Assembly: GCA_017482685.1 (NCBI GenBank)
Contig: JAFUMP010000030.1
Span: forward strand, 1 to 38,600
Length of the DNA stretch: 38,600 nucleotides
From: a bacterium
GTDB taxonomy: Bacteria; Cyanobacteriota; Vampirovibrionia; Gastranaerophilales; Gastranaerophilaceae
Direction: 5' to 3'
Both the position numbers and the translations under genes were made by a program. Below, in pieces: positions 1 to 9,482 of the stretch (positions within the stretch are counted from its first letter, which is position 1; each line of letters starts with the position of its first letter). The notes under the pieces were generated by a model. It searched no databases. It saw only the letters and a list, made by a program, of their open reading frames with translations, and was not told the origin of the DNA.

Positions 1-158
1 ATTGAAACCGCATTATAAATATTATTGTCATTTGGATTTGAAACATATCCTTCAGGAATATTCGTTGCAGGTTCATTCACTTGAATTTTTACAGCATTAT
101 AAGTAGCAGCTTTGCTATTTATTGCTCTATTAACATCTATAGCAGGAACATTTGTCAT
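1..158 (-). CDS. Partial unknown protein, N-terminal 52 residues only
   Basis: An open frame runs from an ATG at 158 out of the left edge of the window. The start is supported by an AAAGGAAA ribosome-binding sequence about 10 nt upstream. The visible residues begin MTNVPAIDVNRAINSKAATY and are polar, rich in Asn, Ala and Pro, with no signal peptide or membrane segment. I do not recognise the family. It is separated by about 110 bp from the end of the gene at 270-872 and lies on the same strand, downstream of the motA-motB cluster, so it may be read with it or from its own promoter. Confidence 0.6.
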   Translation of the reverse strand, partial: MTNVPAIDVNRAINSKAATYNAVKIQVNEPATNIPEGYVSNPNDNNIYNAVS

Positions 159-269
159 AAGTTGATATTTCCTTTCAAAACATATCGATACACTCACATT
201 AAAAACCCTAAATATTAAAAGTTGCGTTTTTAATAATCTATTTTTACAAATTTTAACATAAAAAATTTT

Positions 270-872
270 TTATCTCACATTAATTACATCAAAATTTTTA
301 AAATCAAAGATTTTTTTAGTATTATTATTTAGTTTTTCTTGAGCCAAAATTGTACCGACAATAGCTTCAAGTTGAGCCACTGGCATCATATTTGTTGGTA
401 ATTCTTCAAATCCATATAAATTTCTTAATGCACTTTGCAAAAATTTACAGTCAGCTGAAGAGCGCTCTTTAAAATTAGAATACAAATCAAGCTTTTGCCT
501 CGTTAAATAGACCTCAAACCGATAAATTTCAGCACCTTTATCTTTTAAAGTATTTAATAAATCACACCCTCTTGGCGAAAATCTTTGCATCCAATTATCA
601 CTATTAGGAAAATTACCTAACGTATGAATCATTTGATATGGTTTTGATAAAACCCTCCATTTTCCTTCCAACATTGTATTATCCCAAGGTAAAGATACAC
701 AAATAATAGAATTTTTTAGAGAAGGATAATTTTCAAAAAACAGATTTATATCATTCATTGAAAAAAGTTTATCTAAATGAATTAGATTACCCGTTGCAAT
801 TTCTCTTACAGCTACTCCACTTTCAACAGAACTGGTAGGCCCAAGAGATAAACCAACCGCATGTGTTATCAT
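270..872 (-). CDS. Predicted RNase H-fold protein, DUF429-like
   Basis: This 200-residue protein has the skeleton of DUF429-type RNase H-fold proteins. An N-terminal strand with G-L-S-L-G and a following S-G-V-A-V strand is followed by a hydrophobic strand ending in S-L-P (about residue 60). Then come an R-G-C-D segment (101-104), an I-Y-R-F-E-V-Y strand (E120) and a C-terminal helix with an acidic residue near 169. The match rests on pattern only; canonical catalytic acids are not all clear, and the N-terminal Asp of the fold is replaced by Ser. Its ATG overlaps the motB stop as ATGA (869-872), a strong sign of translational coupling. Function is unknown; a link to motility is only suggested by the operon. 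Confidence 0.5.
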   Translation of the reverse strand: MITHAVGLSLGPTSSVESGVAVREIATGNLIHLDKLFSMNDINLFFENYPSLKNSIICVSLPWDNTMLEGKWRVLSKPYQMIHTLGNFPNSDNWMQRFSPRGCDLLNTLKDKGAEIYRFEVYLTRQKLDLYSNFKERSSADCKFLQSALRNLYGFEELPTNMMPVAQLEAIVGTILAQEKLNNNTKKIFDFKNFDVINVR

Positions 873-1936
873 AATCCAAAATCCTCATCCATAGGGATTG
901 CTGTATTTAATTTAATAACCCTTTTTTCGATTTTTGGCATGTCGTTTGCTTCTTGTTTTTCATCTTCTAGATTTATATAAAGTTCCATGTTGCTTTTTGA
1001 AAGCTTTTCACTTTTTTGTTTTTGAATACGTTTTTTATTATCTTCAAGCAATTTTTTCGCAGCCAAAGATATTGAATCACCTTCAACTTTTTTGATAATA
1101 GCTTCTCTTTGTCTTTGTATTTTATCCTGTTCTGCTTTAGTTAAATTAAAAGTTGAACTTTCTTTTGTACCAAATAAATTTTTATATTTATTTTTCAAGA
1201 TTAAAATTTCAACACGTCTATTAGCTGCATCTTTAGAAGTAACAGCTTTTTCTAAAGGTCTTGTATCAGCATAACCTATCGCAGTGAACAAAGACGGTGT
1301 AAATTTAAATCTTTCAATCAAATATCTAACAACAGAACAAGCTCTTGCACTAGATAATTCCCAGTTTGAAGGGAACTGTTTACTCTTCATTATATAACTA
1401 TCAGTATGACCTTCTACCACCATGCTATGAAGAATGAATTTTTTACAAATTAATACCCCAACCTTATCCAACAAAGTTCTTGCTGAAGGATCTAAATATG
1501 CAGAAGCCGGTGAAAACAAATATTTATCATCAAATGTTAACAACAAGCCTTTCTCTGTAATTTGAGCTGTAATACCATCAAGTTCTCCAATTTCACTAAG
1601 CTCCTTAATCTCTTCTGCAATTTCTTTAAACGAATCTTCTTCATATTTAGGACTAATATACTCAAGCATAAGCGAAGGGATAAATGAATTTGCTTGTTGC
1701 GATTCGCTAAAAATAGAATCACTACTGTCAAGAATTGATTGCTGACCATCAAACAAAGTATTTTGACTAAAGGCCTGCTTCAAAGAATCTTCAAGCTTCG
1801 CAAAATCAGTTGCGTCAACTTGTGCTAGAGCATATAGCACAACAAATGTTGCAAACAATAACGTAATAAAGTCTGCGTATGAAACGAGCCATCTTTCTAG
1901 ATTTTCATGTTCAGGATGTTTATGTTTTTTAGCCAT
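869..1936 (-). CDS. motB: Flagellar motor stator protein MotB
   Basis: MotB anchors the stator to peptidoglycan and carries the proton-binding residue of the flagellar motor. The 355-residue protein starts with a basic tail, then the conserved W-L-V-S-Y-A-D-F-x-T-L-L segment opening the single transmembrane helix (about 16-38). D22 is the expected ion-binding aspartate. An OmpA-like peptidoglycan-binding domain (about 165-255) contains V-E-G-H-T-D-S, the R-A-x-x-V-x-x-Y-L helix and N-R-R-V-E-I. A 100-residue Lys/Glu-rich C-terminal tail follows and is longer than in enterobacterial MotB. It overlaps motA upstream by 8 nt and the DUF429-like gene downstream by 4 nt. A Na+-type stator (PomB) is possible; Asp occupies the site in both. 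Confidence 0.93.
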   Translation of the reverse strand: MAKKHKHPEHENLERWLVSYADFITLLFATFVVLYALAQVDATDFAKLEDSLKQAFSQNTLFDGQQSILDSSDSIFSESQQANSFIPSLMLEYISPKYEEDSFKEIAEEIKELSEIGELDGITAQITEKGLLLTFDDKYLFSPASAYLDPSARTLLDKVGVLICKKFILHSMVVEGHTDSYIMKSKQFPSNWELSSARACSVVRYLIERFKFTPSLFTAIGYADTRPLEKAVTSKDAANRRVEILILKNKYKNLFGTKESSTFNLTKAEQDKIQRQREAIIKKVEGDSISLAAKKLLEDNKKRIQKQKSEKLSKSNMELYINLEDEKQEANDMPKIEKRVIKLNTAIPMDEDFGL

Positions 1937-2705
1937 TATCTTTTGCGCCTGAGTTACTGTTATCTTCTAAAATAAATGAACGTAGTTTTCTTTCAATCAA
2001 AACAGGGCTTTCACCTGCTTGAATTGAAAGTACACCTTCAAGAATCATGTTTTTATATAAAAACACATTTTGATATATAAATTTAATACGTGTACTTAAA
2101 GGAATCATAAGTAAGTTAGCTGCAAATAGACCATAAATTGTTGCAACAAACGCTACTGCAATACCTGCACCTAATTTTGAAGGATCTGAAAGGTTTTGCA
2201 TAACTTGAATCAGACCCATTACCGCACCGATAATACCGAGTGTAGGAGAATAACCACCAAATGATTCAAAAACTTTTGAAGCGTTATTTACGTACTGTTC
2301 TTGTTGTTCAATTTGATTTTCCATCATCTCTCTAACAAGAGTTGGGTCGGTACCGTCAGCTACAGCTCCTAAACCTAAAGTTAAAAGAGAATCAGATGCA
2401 GAATTTGCTTCTTTTTCAAGAGCTATGATACCTTCTTTTCTTGCTTTTGTTGCAAAGCCACCAATTTCAGTAATTAATGCATTAAAATCAGATTTTGGCG
2501 GGAAAAAGACATCTTTAAGTATCAATATAGCAGCTTTTAGTGTTGCAGGTGGAAAACTTAATATTACAGCACCCATTGTACCACCGATTACAATAAAGAA
2601 CGCTGTAATTTGTAGCAACTGACCAATATTACCGCCTTCCATAGCCTGTCCTATTAATATCATTGTGATACCAAAGAACATACCTATTATAGCAAATATA
2701 TCCAT
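1929..2705 (-). CDS. motA: Flagellar motor stator protein MotA
   Basis: MotA forms the cytoplasmic-membrane channel of the stator and contacts the rotor. The 258-residue protein has four hydrophobic segments: two N-terminal (about 1-20 and 30-50), and two after a cytoplasmic loop. The loop carries the charged A-R-K-E-G-I-I-A-L-E element equivalent to the rotor-contacting R90/E98 region of Escherichia coli MotA. The third helix has Y-S-P-T-L-G-I-I-G, with the conserved proline. The ATG at 2705 is chosen over an upstream in-frame TTG at 2717 because GGAG lies 6 nt before it. The stop overlaps motB by 8 nt. No sigma-28-like promoter of the type seen elsewhere in the window is visible in the 87 bp upstream. 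Confidence 0.93.
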   Translation of the reverse strand: MDIFAIIGMFFGITMILIGQAMEGGNIGQLLQITAFFIVIGGTMGAVILSFPPATLKAAILILKDVFFPPKSDFNALITEIGGFATKARKEGIIALEKEANSASDSLLTLGLGAVADGTDPTLVREMMENQIEQQEQYVNNASKVFESFGGYSPTLGIIGAVMGLIQVMQNLSDPSKLGAGIAVAFVATIYGLFAANLLMIPLSTRIKFIYQNVFLYKNMILEGVLSIQAGESPVLIERKLRSFILEDNSNSGAKDNG

Positions 2706-2792
2706 AACTATCTCCAATTTTATACTATTCTAGATACATTAAACTATATTTTAGAGAGTTTTTTATCGTTCAAATACAGTATATTAAAAGGA

Positions 2793-5270
2793 TTATGGAT
2801 TATCGAAATTACCAGCTAAAGTTCTAAGAGCTCTTTGTTCAGCTCTATCTGCCCTTTTTAACGCAGCTTCTAAACCAGAATTATCAAAGGTTTTATTTAT
2901 TTTTGCACCTAATTGAGATGGAATATATTTAGTTGCCTCAGACTCCTTTGTTTCTTTTTTTAAAACATTTTCAGAAGAAGGAATATATGAATAATTATCA
3001 CGTTTTTCAAGTTTTATTTTATTTTCTTTAACAGGTGAAGTACTTGGCAAATAATTATAATCATCTTTAACTACAGCTTCTTCTGGTTTTGTGACAACAG
3101 AATCTGGGTTTTGTTCCATAAAAATATTAACAGGTTCTTTAGATTGTTTAGACGCTTCTTCTACCTGTACTTTTTGCAAATTTGGTTGTAATACATTTGA
3201 CTCAGTTTTTACTTCATTGTTTTCAGATACTTTTTCTTTAAGAAGATTTTTTTCAGCTTTATTTTGTTGCATTTTTTCTTCCACTAATTTATCTTCTTCT
3301 GTTTTTAAATTAGAAGAAATTTCTTCATCGACATTCTGTATATTATTTTCTTCTTTCATATTATTTTTTTCAGTTACAGGTTCTTGAATTGCGGGCCTTA
3401 AACTTTCTGGTGTTTCAAAAACATTATTAATTGGTTGATTTACCAAACCCAACATTTTACGTCTTTGAGTTTCTTCAAGCCTTGCTTTCAAATCTTCTTT
3501 TGTGAATCTCTTTTGTTCTTTTTTAGCTTCTACATTTTCTTCTTCTTTGTATCTATCATAATAATTACCAAAGCATCCTTTAATTCCTTTGTTAATTATT
3601 GTATCTAGAATTCCCATTGTAATTCCAGCCCAAACACCTACTCTGAGAGGAACACCACCTAAATTTCTAAAGAAACTTGGAATTCTTCTAGCAGTATTAC
3701 CTAAGAAGCTACCGTTTTTATAAGCTGCTATGTTTTCTAAATCCATAGTCAAGAATTTGCCTAATTGTTTCGACATTTTTGTAAATAAGCTTTGATTTTT
3801 ACTATTTTTACCACGTAATTCTTTTAGCTTACCTTTAAGTATATCAAGTTTTTTCTTATAATCACCATAAGATTGGAATGTCTCATTAGCAGCTTTCTTT
3901 TCACCTAATCCAAATATATTTTTATACCAACATTTTTCCTTAAACGGATTAGCTTCTTCATTAAATTCCTTTATTAATCTACGACATTCTTTAACGTCTT
4001 CTGGACTCATGCCTGCATACTGCACACCAGCTAAATGATGCATAATACTTAATCCTAATGGGAAAGTAAATACCCAACTCATAGTATGAATAAGACCATG
4101 AGCTGCAGTACCAGCTTTATCTTTAGGTTCAGCTTTTTTAGTATCTAAAATAGTATCTACAATAATTGGTGATACAAAAAGCAATACCCCCATTTTTCCA
4201 CCACCAAAAGTGAAACCTCTATGACATTTCTGTAAAAATGTCGCTAAAGCTTTACCTGTTTTAGTTTTTGCACCTTGTAGAGTAGAGTGTAGCCTGTTTC
4301 CGATTTCATCAAGTCCAATATATCTTTCAAATGGTTGGAAAGGACCAAGCAATTTTTGATGTCCTGCACCAATTCTAATACCTTTGCCTTTTTGACAAGC
4401 ATTGCGTACTTTTACAATATCCTTTAAGCTTGCTGGATTTTTTTCTAGTTTTTCTATAAATTCTTTAGCAACCCCTAACTTCTCTAATTGTTTTGTTTTA
4501 ACAATTTCTGTTGCATTAGAATTTTTAAGAACATCTCTTATCGCATCATCAGTTAGACCAATACGTTTCAATTGAACGGCATTAGAAACAGCATCCTCTG
4601 TTGTTGCTTCTTTGAAAAATTTATTTATAAATTCTTTATCAGTTTTACTAATTCCAAGCTTTTCTAATTCAACAAAACCTTCTTCTGTAAGCTTAAGAGT
4701 TTTTACAACCTGACTAAAGTCATGTACAACCCTTTGTTGTGTATTCAAAAGTTCACCTTTCACAAACTCCCATTCTGCTTCTGAAGGTGTTTTTCTTACA
4801 GCGTTTATAACATCACTGTTACGGAATATATGACAGAATTTTTCTTTTGCAGATTTTCCCCAACCTAAAACTGTTTGAAAAGGTTTAGATTGAACAAACT
4901 TTGAATTTTCAATATTATCACCTAATTTAGCAGCTTTTCCTACTAAACTTTTTTCATATTCACCACCACAAGATTTAGAGAATTTATCAACCCCCCAAGC
5001 CAAACCTGCACAACTACCTAACATCATGAACGGATGCTCAAACCAAGGTGATACAAGATTAAGCATATCCCATTTCTTTAATTTATCTTTAAATGTTAAA
5101 CTCTTATCAACACTTTCTATATTAGATAAATATAAATCAGGAAGTTGAACTTCAGGCAAAATTTGTGGTTCAACCCCAACTTGTTGTATCTGTGGATTTT
5201 GTTGAGCTTGAATTAATTCATTTGATTTAAAATTGGCTATCTTATTTGTATTCAATCCAATTTGAGTCAC
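2793..5270 (-). CDS. Large lineage-restricted membrane protein with helical repeats and YxPS tail
   Basis: An 825-residue protein of unrecognised family. Residues 1-60 are polar and contain A-N-F-K-S. Residues 202-290 hold three degenerate repeats of about 30 residues, each starting L-(E/K)-(K/R)-(L/I)-G-(I/L/V) at about 202, 234 and 262. Hydrophobic stretches follow at about 358-375, 393-415 and 538-562. The C-terminal third (about 568-780) is low-complexity, rich in Glu, Lys and Asn, with three Y-x-P-S units (YNYLPS, YSYIPS, KYIPS). The start is a GTG at 5270 with AAAGGTG seven nt upstream. The leader contains two TTTATATAAA copies. It looks like an integral-membrane scaffold rather than an enzyme, but no function can be assigned. 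Confidence 0.7.
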   Translation of the reverse strand: MTQIGLNTNKIANFKSNELIQAQQNPQIQQVGVEPQILPEVQLPDLYLSNIESVDKSLTFKDKLKKWDMLNLVSPWFEHPFMMLGSCAGLAWGVDKFSKSCGGEYEKSLVGKAAKLGDNIENSKFVQSKPFQTVLGWGKSAKEKFCHIFRNSDVINAVRKTPSEAEWEFVKGELLNTQQRVVHDFSQVVKTLKLTEEGFVELEKLGISKTDKEFINKFFKEATTEDAVSNAVQLKRIGLTDDAIRDVLKNSNATEIVKTKQLEKLGVAKEFIEKLEKNPASLKDIVKVRNACQKGKGIRIGAGHQKLLGPFQPFERYIGLDEIGNRLHSTLQGAKTKTGKALATFLQKCHRGFTFGGGKMGVLLFVSPIIVDTILDTKKAEPKDKAGTAAHGLIHTMSWVFTFPLGLSIMHHLAGVQYAGMSPEDVKECRRLIKEFNEEANPFKEKCWYKNIFGLGEKKAANETFQSYGDYKKKLDILKGKLKELRGKNSKNQSLFTKMSKQLGKFLTMDLENIAAYKNGSFLGNTARRIPSFFRNLGGVPLRVGVWAGITMGILDTIINKGIKGCFGNYYDRYKEEENVEAKKEQKRFTKEDLKARLEETQRRKMLGLVNQPINNVFETPESLRPAIQEPVTEKNNMKEENNIQNVDEEISSNLKTEEDKLVEEKMQQNKAEKNLLKEKVSENNEVKTESNVLQPNLQKVQVEEASKQSKEPVNIFMEQNPDSVVTKPEEAVVKDDYNYLPSTSPVKENKIKLEKRDNYSYIPSSENVLKKETKESEATKYIPSQLGAKINKTFDNSGLEAALKRADRAEQRALRTLAGNFDNP

Positions 5271-5353
5271 AATAACACCTTTATATAAACCTAACTATTT
5301 ATATAAAGTCTTATTCTCGAAAAAAATTGCCTCAAAATAGCTCAAATTTTCAA

Positions 5354-6001
5354 TTATGAAACAAAACTTAACAAAAATATTGTAAAACAGAGTATAAAAG
5401 AAATAATCAAAGTAAAGAACCAAAAGCACCAAAACAAATCTTTTTTCTTTTCTTTTTTTGCAAAAGTTTTTTTATCTTTTGTTAAAGATATTTTTTTTGT
5501 CTTTTTTTCAATTTTAGTTTTCTTTTTTTCCTTAACATATTTTTCAGCTAAACTCTGTTTTGATTTTTTTCCAGTAATCAACAAATCAATATCAAATTCT
5601 AAATTTAATATTTTTGAATCCGATTTTTTATAATAAACACCATAATTTATTGCAACCTCAAAAGCTCTTTGCAAACATTCAAGCGCGACCATACCATTTT
5701 TTTTAACAGAAGAAGAATGCACAGATTGATTCCCTTCTTTCTTTAAAAAATATAAATCATCGACAAATTCTTTTTCCTGAACAGCTGTTGAAACCTTATC
5801 TTTTAATGTTGCAAGCATTTCATCAAAAGTCTTTTCAGAGGTAAGAGAATTTCCTAAAACTTTTTTACAAGTATTTTCACCAAATCTTCGAGTTTGCGTG
5901 ATACATTGTTCAAAATATTCATCACGGTAAAGCTTTTCTGCTTCCGAAATAATATCATATAAATCGTTATCTATAGATTTTAAAAAAGAAAAATTACTCA
6001 T
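5354..6001 (-). CDS. DUF4145-like protein with C-terminal membrane anchor
   Basis: A 215-residue protein. Residues 1-125 match the DUF4145 pattern: an N-terminal N-F-S-F-L-K, a helix with A-E-K-L-Y-x-D-E-Y-F-E-Q-C-I and R-R-F-G-E, a central F-D-E-M-L-A-T-L, and K-K-E-G-N-Q-S-V-H followed by a C-terminal helix. Residues 150-188 are almost entirely Lys with some Glu, Thr and Ile. A single hydrophobic segment (about 190-213) ends the protein, so it is probably tail-anchored with the domain in the cytoplasm. DUF4145 domains often accompany restriction or defence proteins, but no such partner is visible here. It is divergently arranged with the LysM gene at 6170. Confidence 0.6.
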   Translation of the reverse strand: MSNFSFLKSIDNDLYDIISEAEKLYRDEYFEQCITQTRRFGENTCKKVLGNSLTSEKTFDEMLATLKDKVSTAVQEKEFVDDLYFLKKEGNQSVHSSSVKKNGMVALECLQRAFEVAINYGVYYKKSDSKILNLEFDIDLLITGKKSKQSLAEKYVKEKKKTKIEKKTKKISLTKDKKTFAKKEKKKDLFWCFWFFTLIISFILCFTIFLLSFVS

Positions 6002-6169
6002 AACAACTTTATTATATTATGAAAAAAGTCTTTTAACATTAAGAAAAATTAACAAAACTGTTTACAAATTTGCGCATGCCATTTTTTTGTGTTAAGTTTA
6101 AAATTGGGGTAGGGTAATTTTATACAGTTTCCTCGTGAACTATTAATTACCGTCAAAAAAAGAGGACTT

Positions 6170-6727
6170 ATGAAAAGCACAACATTAAGAAGATCAAACA
6201 TTACAAAAGAAAAAGTAGCAATGATGGAAGCTCTATCACGTTATAATAGACAACATCAAGATGAAGATTTTTATAAATCACAAAACAAGACAAGAGAATT
6301 GGATGTTTTATGGCAATCTTTTGGTGTAAAACCTAACAAAAACGAAAAAGCTCCACAAGTATATTTCGTTACAGGTCTTATTTGCGGTGTTATCATAACT
6401 TTAGCTATTACAACTGTAATAAGCCTTTTAATCAATTTATCAACCCCTAAAGATGATGTTATTTCACCTTCAAGAAAACAAGCGAAGGTTGAAGCTGATG
6501 CTAAGTTTTCATTTATCCCAGCAGATAGCGCAGCTGTAAAGCCAATAGCTCCAATTTCAATGGATGAAGAATATGTGGTTAAAGAAGGCGATACATTAGA
6601 AAGTATTGTAATTAGATTTTACGGTTCTTTTGACATGAATAAAGTAAATGCAATCCAATCAGCTAATAAAATGGCTAATCCAAATGCATTGTCTATTGGT
6701 CAAAAGCTTATTATTCCTATGAATTAA
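6170..6727 (+). CDS. Membrane-anchored LysM domain protein
   Basis: A 185-residue protein predicted to bind peptidoglycan. Residues 1-62 are charged and cytoplasmic. One transmembrane helix spans about 63-90 (Y-F-V-T-G-L-I-C-G-V-I-I). A short linker follows, and a single C-terminal LysM module (about 135-184) shows Y-V-V-K-E-G-D-T-L, the Y-G helix and N-A-L-S-I-G-Q-K-L-I-I-P. This is a type II topology with LysM in the periplasm. The start has AGAGGA six nt upstream. It is separated from radA by only 6 nt and probably shares its transcript. A weak possible promoter, TTGTGT at 6087 with TAGGGT 17 bp later, lies upstream. Confidence 0.85.
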   Translation: MKSTTLRRSNITKEKVAMMEALSRYNRQHQDEDFYKSQNKTRELDVLWQSFGVKPNKNEKAPQVYFVTGLICGVIITLAITTVISLLINLSTPKDDVISPSRKQAKVEADAKFSFIPADSAAVKPIAPISMDEEYVVKEGDTLESIVIRFYGSFDMNKVNAIQSANKMANPNALSIGQKLIIPMN

Positions 6728-6733
6728 TAAATT

Positions 6734-8092
6734 ATGGCAAAAATAAAATCTAAATATGTATGTCAAAACTGTGGTTATGAAACAGCAGGATACTTAGGAA
6801 AGTGTCCAGAATGTTCTTCTTGGGGTACATTAGTTGAAGAAAACTGTACTAATGAAGTAAAATCAATAGAAATAATTGATAAATTTCCACCGATGAAACT
6901 TTCAAAAATTGAAATGAATACTGAAATCCGCACATCAACAGGAATTTCTGAATTTGATAGAGTGCTTGGCGGGGGAATAGTGCAAGGATCTTTAATCCTA
7001 ATTGCTGGCGATCCTGGTATTGGAAAATCCACAATTCTTTTACAAACAAGTGGAGAACTTTCAAAAGCTAACAAAACAGTTTTGTATATTTCTGCTGAAG
7101 AATCTGCTAGTCAAATAAAATTGCATGCAGAACGACTAGGGATTCAATCAGAAAACTTATATATTTACCCTCAAACAAATTTTGAGCTAATAAAAAAACG
7201 CATTGAAGAAATGAAACCAGACTTAGTAATTGTTGATAGTATACAAGCTATTTATACATCAACTATTCAAAGCTCCGCCGGTAGCGTTTCTCAAATTAGA
7301 GAATGTTGCAACTTTTTAATGACACTTGCCAAAACAAACAACATCTCAATTATTGTAATAGGCCATGTTACTAAAGAAGGTAATATTGCAGGCCCTAAAG
7401 TTCTTGAGCACATGGTTGATACAGTTATCCAATTTGAAGGTGATAAATATAAAACCTATAGAATTTTACGCTCTATAAAAAACCGTTTTGGGAACACTTC
7501 TGAAGTTGGAATTTTCGAAATGCGCTCAAATGGGCTATCAGAAGTTATAAATCCTTCAGAATTATTTTTGAAAGAATATAACCAAACTCAGACACCTGGA
7601 AGCACAATTATTGTTACAAATGAAGGCACACGGCCTTTATTAGTAGAAATTCAAGCTTTAGTTGGTACTACACCATATCCGACACCAAGAAGAGTAGCAA
7701 ATGGCGTTGATTTAAGCCGAGTTTTACAAATTTTAGCGGTGCTTGAAAAAAGAATTGGGCTAAATCTTTCAAAACAAGATGTTTACGTTAATGTTATAGG
7801 CGGAATTGATGTTTCTGAACCTGCTGCAGACTTAGGTATTGCATTAGCAATAATCACTTGCGTTCGTGATGTTGTATTTGATTCTCATACAGCTATCGTT
7901 GGTGAAATTGGTTTATCAGGAGAAATTAGAGCTGTAAATCATATTGAAAAGAGAATTAATGAAGCTCAAAAGCTTGGTTTTAAACGTATTATTATTCCTT
8001 CATCTAATGAAATCCAAGATAATATAGAAGGAATTCAAATTTTAAAAGTTCAACGCATAATTGAAGCAATCACAAGAGCTATTTCAAAATAA
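6734..8092 (+). CDS. radA: DNA repair protein RadA
   Basis: RadA is a RecA-related branch-migration ATPase that processes recombination intermediates. The 452-residue protein has every family hallmark: an N-terminal C4 zinc finger (C10, C13, C24, C27), a Walker A motif G-D-P-G-I-G-K-S-T with K98, the RadA-specific K-N-R-F-G motif in the middle, and a C-terminal Lon-protease-like domain (about 270-450) containing V-N-V-I-G-G and D-L-G-I-A-L-A. Length is typical for RadA. No Shine-Dalgarno sequence precedes the ATG, so translation may be coupled to the LysM gene just upstream. It converges on the peptidase gene with only 4 bp between stops and no hairpin terminator. Confidence 0.97.
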   Translation: MAKIKSKYVCQNCGYETAGYLGKCPECSSWGTLVEENCTNEVKSIEIIDKFPPMKLSKIEMNTEIRTSTGISEFDRVLGGGIVQGSLILIAGDPGIGKSTILLQTSGELSKANKTVLYISAEESASQIKLHAERLGIQSENLYIYPQTNFELIKKRIEEMKPDLVIVDSIQAIYTSTIQSSAGSVSQIRECCNFLMTLAKTNNISIIVIGHVTKEGNIAGPKVLEHMVDTVIQFEGDKYKTYRILRSIKNRFGNTSEVGIFEMRSNGLSEVINPSELFLKEYNQTQTPGSTIIVTNEGTRPLLVEIQALVGTTPYPTPRRVANGVDLSRVLQILAVLEKRIGLNLSKQDVYVNVIGGIDVSEPAADLGIALAIITCVRDVVFDSHTAIVGEIGLSGEIRAVNHIEKRINEAQKLGFKRIIIPSSNEIQDNIEGIQILKVQRIIEAITRAISK

Positions 8093-8096
8093 CAAA

Positions 8097-9482
8097 CTAG
8101 CTTTTTTTACCATTTTTTTGAAACTCTTCAAATTCTTTTACGCCAACTTTCCAACTGTCCTCATAATCAAAATCTCTCATTGCAATTTCTTCAGGCAAGC
8201 CTGCATGATGAATACTTTTTAACAAGAAAGATTCTTTCATTTCAATCGGTTTATCAACATCATCATCTGAATCCTGACAAATAAAAATTCCTTCGCCTTT
8301 TTCATTAACTTTATAACCCACAATTGTTATTTCATGACCAGCAAGCTTGTTATCATTTTCTTCATCAGGCCAAGTATATCCTATGATTATGTTGTGCCCC
8401 ATATTAAGAGTATCTAATAGCTCTTTTTTTATTGTTTGAAAATCTTTCTCATAACCAGCTAAACGTCCGTTTTCATCTACTTTTTGATAAATAACAGAAA
8501 CTGTGTTTTTATTTTCCATTACAGATTCAACATAGGTTTTTTCAAAATCAATCAAACCGCCGTCATCCATTGTCCATTCATTTGGAGCTCGTTTATCAGT
8601 TAATGAATTATAAGTTTGTTGCGAGCCTAATTGCATCATTGTAGATTGCATCAAAACATCAATTATCGAGCGTTCACCCTTATCCCTATGATTATTTTGA
8701 ATTCTTGCACGAACTATTGCGTTTTCATCAGGCTTAAGAAGCACTACCGCTTTATTAAAATCAACAATTTTATGCGGAGTTTTAAATTTATTTAAAAGCC
8801 AAACTGCATCAAGAGTTTTTTCAGAGAGCGCATCCATATCTATCACTTTATAAACCTCATTTTTAGGAGAAGTTAAGCCTTCTACCATCCTAAAAAATTC
8901 AGCAGGGTTTTTAGTTGCTAAATCAAACTCAACACTTGCAGTAGGGCAAGTTCCAGTATGCATATTATCAAGATCATAGTTTGCATTCTCTAATTCATTT
9001 ACATCTTCTGATAAATTTGTAACCAAACCAAGAACTTCTGTTTTATATTCATTCGGAATATCTTCACAAGTTTGAGTTATAACATAAGGGTTATGAATAA
9101 TATCTAAACACTCTTTCAAAATAGTTTTTCCATCAAGCCCCTTATCACGCTCTTCTTTCAAAATTTTATGTAAATTATCAAGCACAGAACTTTTATCATC
9201 AGAATTATTTTTCAATAAAATTCCTGTTTTCAAAGCATAGTCAAGCTTCTTTTTGTATTTACCATCTAAAGCTTCAGTTAAATCCTTATATTTTTCTTTT
9301 TCATCACTTGTAGCAAGCTTAGTTCTAACAGTAACTGCTGAAGTATAAGCAGTTGCTTTAAATGATGGTTGAGTCACATTTTTATTTGTTGGATTTTCCA
9401 CAGGGAAAGGGGCGGTTTGTACTTTTTGTATTCCGCCCGTTTGATAAACCTTTACATTATTTTGAAAATTTACACTAACCAT
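8097..9482 (-). CDS. Predicted papain-like cysteine peptidase with N-terminal PxFKA tag
   Basis: A 461-residue protein when started at the ATG at 9482; an in-frame TTG at 9539 would add 19 residues that resemble translated AT-rich leader. No clear ribosome-binding site precedes the ATG. Near the N-terminus is Q-P-S-F-K-A (residues 38-43), also seen as P-N-F-K-A in the AAA+ protein at 35552. A papain-type arrangement is suggested by C179 in G-T-C-P-T-A-S at the start of a helix, H383 in A-G-H-E-I-T-I-V-G-Y, and Q-D-S-D-D-D from 403, which offers the third catalytic residue. The strand before H383 (N-I-I-I-G-Y) also fits. No signal peptide is seen. Function is inferred from motif order only; substrate unknown. 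Confidence 0.5.
   Translation of the reverse strand: MVSVNFQNNVKVYQTGGIQKVQTAPFPVENPTNKNVTQPSFKATAYTSAVTVRTKLATSDEKEKYKDLTEALDGKYKKKLDYALKTGILLKNNSDDKSSVLDNLHKILKEERDKGLDGKTILKECLDIIHNPYVITQTCEDIPNEYKTEVLGLVTNLSEDVNELENANYDLDNMHTGTCPTASVEFDLATKNPAEFFRMVEGLTSPKNEVYKVIDMDALSEKTLDAVWLLNKFKTPHKIVDFNKAVVLLKPDENAIVRARIQNNHRDKGERSIIDVLMQSTMMQLGSQQTYNSLTDKRAPNEWTMDDGGLIDFEKTYVESVMENKNTVSVIYQKVDENGRLAGYEKDFQTIKKELLDTLNMGHNIIIGYTWPDEENDNKLAGHEITIVGYKVNEKGEGIFICQDSDDDVDKPIEMKESFLLKSIHHAGLPEEIAMRDFDYEDSWKVGVKEFEEFQKNGKKS

Noticed and set aside
159-269. TATCGATA upstream of the first partial gene as a sigma-28 -10 box
   Set aside because: It does not match GCCGATAA and no TAAAG box lies at the right spacing.
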